Source: Microbacteriaceae bacterium
GTDB taxonomy: Bacteria; Actinomycetota; Actinomycetes; Actinomycetales; Microbacteriaceae
Assembly (NCBI GenBank): GCA_009925875.1
Contig: RFQD01000088.1
Span: 1 to 5,880 of the forward strand
DNA length: 5,880 nt
Direction: 5' to 3'
Each line of letters begins with the position of its first letter. The stretch's first letter is position 1. Positions 5,503-5,880 of this stretch are shown here, piece by piece. The position numbers were made by a program, and so were the translations under genes. The notes below the pieces were generated by a model that was given only the letters and a program-made list of their open reading frames with translations, was not told the origin of the DNA and made no database searches.

Positions 5503-5880
5503 GGCCTTCAGCAGGCATGAACTTCGGTGGGCGTTACGTCCTCGATTCCCGCATCGCCGTTGGCGGTATGGGCGAAGTTTGGCAAGCAACCGACACCATC
5601 ATTGGGCGTCAGGTGGCCATCAAAATCCTCAAGGATGAGTACCTTGGCGACCCGGGCTTCCTTGAGCGTTTTCGTGCCGAAGCACGCCACGCTGCACTGG
5701 TCAACCACGAAGGCATCGCCAACGTCTATGACTACGGAGAAGAAGAGGGCAGCGCCTACCTAGTCATGGAACTCGTTCCCGGTGAGCCTCTTTCATCCGT
5801 TTTGGAACGTGAACACACGCTGTCCATCGACCGAACGCTCGACATCGTGGCTCAGACTGCCGTCGCATTGCAGGCCGCGC
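5499..5880 (+). CDS. pknA: PknA-like Ser/Thr protein kinase, N-terminal part (3' end outside window)
   Basis: This is the start of a Hanks-type membrane Ser/Thr kinase that would phosphorylate cell-wall and division proteins, including the FHA proteins upstream; 127 residues are visible. ATG 5499 overlaps the pbpA stop, with GAGGCGGTG at 5482-5490 upstream; a second ATG at 5517 is possible but would drop the family-like MRPSAG start. The N-lobe has the nucleotide loop AVGGMGEVW (20-28, where the usual first Gly is Ala20), the VAIK lysine Lys42, and the helix-C glutamate Glu61 in RFRAEARHA, followed by [10 protein letters not shown], the hinge. The catalytic HRD and DFG motifs, the membrane helix and any extracellular part lie beyond the window. 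It is assigned as pknA rather than pknB by its place directly after pbpA, as in mycobacteria, and by its start sequence. The kinase call is certain; the paralogue name is less so. Confidence 0.9.
   Translation, partial: MRPSAGMNFGGRYVLDSRIAVGGMGEVWQATDTIIGRQVAIKILKDEYLGDPGFLERFRAEARHAALVNHEGIANVYDYGEEEGSAYLVMELVPGEPLSSVLEREHTLSIDRTLDIVAQTAVALQAA

Noticed and set aside
1..5880. Mobile element, CRISPR, tRNA or novel defence system
   Set aside because: No repeats arrayed with spacers, transposase, inverted terminal repeats or tRNA fold were seen; the gene content is a standard actinobacterial housekeeping operon.

Overview
This window is a compact, all plus-strand stretch of the conserved actinobacterial Ser/Thr-signalling and cell-wall-elongation locus: fhaA, fhaB, pstP, rodA, pbpA, pknA (followed in relatives by pknB). 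It is preceded by the 3' end of a sensor histidine kinase gene. The gene order and the protein sequences (DUF3662-FHA protein, membrane-anchored FHA protein, PP2C phosphatase, SEDS glycosyltransferase, class B PBP, Hanks-type kinase) point to a high-GC Gram-positive organism. By eye the PknA and FhaA N-termini look most like Microbacteriaceae. That placement is inference from remembered family sequences, not from a search.

Layout: 1-461 is the C-terminal ATPase half of a histidine kinase whose start lies before the window. 462-535 is the only real intergenic gap (74 nt) and holds a plausible -10 box and a strong Shine-Dalgarno for fhaA. From 536 to the window end the genes are packed as one operon, with 4-nt ATGA overlaps at fhaA/fhaB (1231-1234), pstP/rodA (2738-2741) and pbpA/pknA (5499-5502). 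The gaps are 2 nt at fhaB/pstP and 0 nt at rodA/pbpA. There is no gene-free stretch over 300 bases, and I saw no tRNA, rRNA, CRISPR array, insertion sequence or convincing terminator.

How the genes fit together: PknA phosphorylates Thr residues, PstP removes the phosphates, and the FHA domains of FhaA and FhaB read phosphothreonine, in other actinobacteria linking the kinases to peptidoglycan synthesis. RodA (glycan polymerase) and PbpA (transpeptidase) are the cognate pair that builds the wall.

The main anomaly is rodA. Its N-terminal 213 codons and C-terminal 221 codons are both well preserved but lie in different frames. They meet at a (CT)4 tract (3368-3375), with about 25 codons of a cytoplasmic loop and the start of a membrane helix missing. 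This looks like an internal out-of-frame deletion, either a real mutation or an assembly error. A second point is that PstP ends without the membrane anchor and extracellular domain known from mycobacterial PstP. I did not find an undescribed system here; the locus is a known one with a broken gene.
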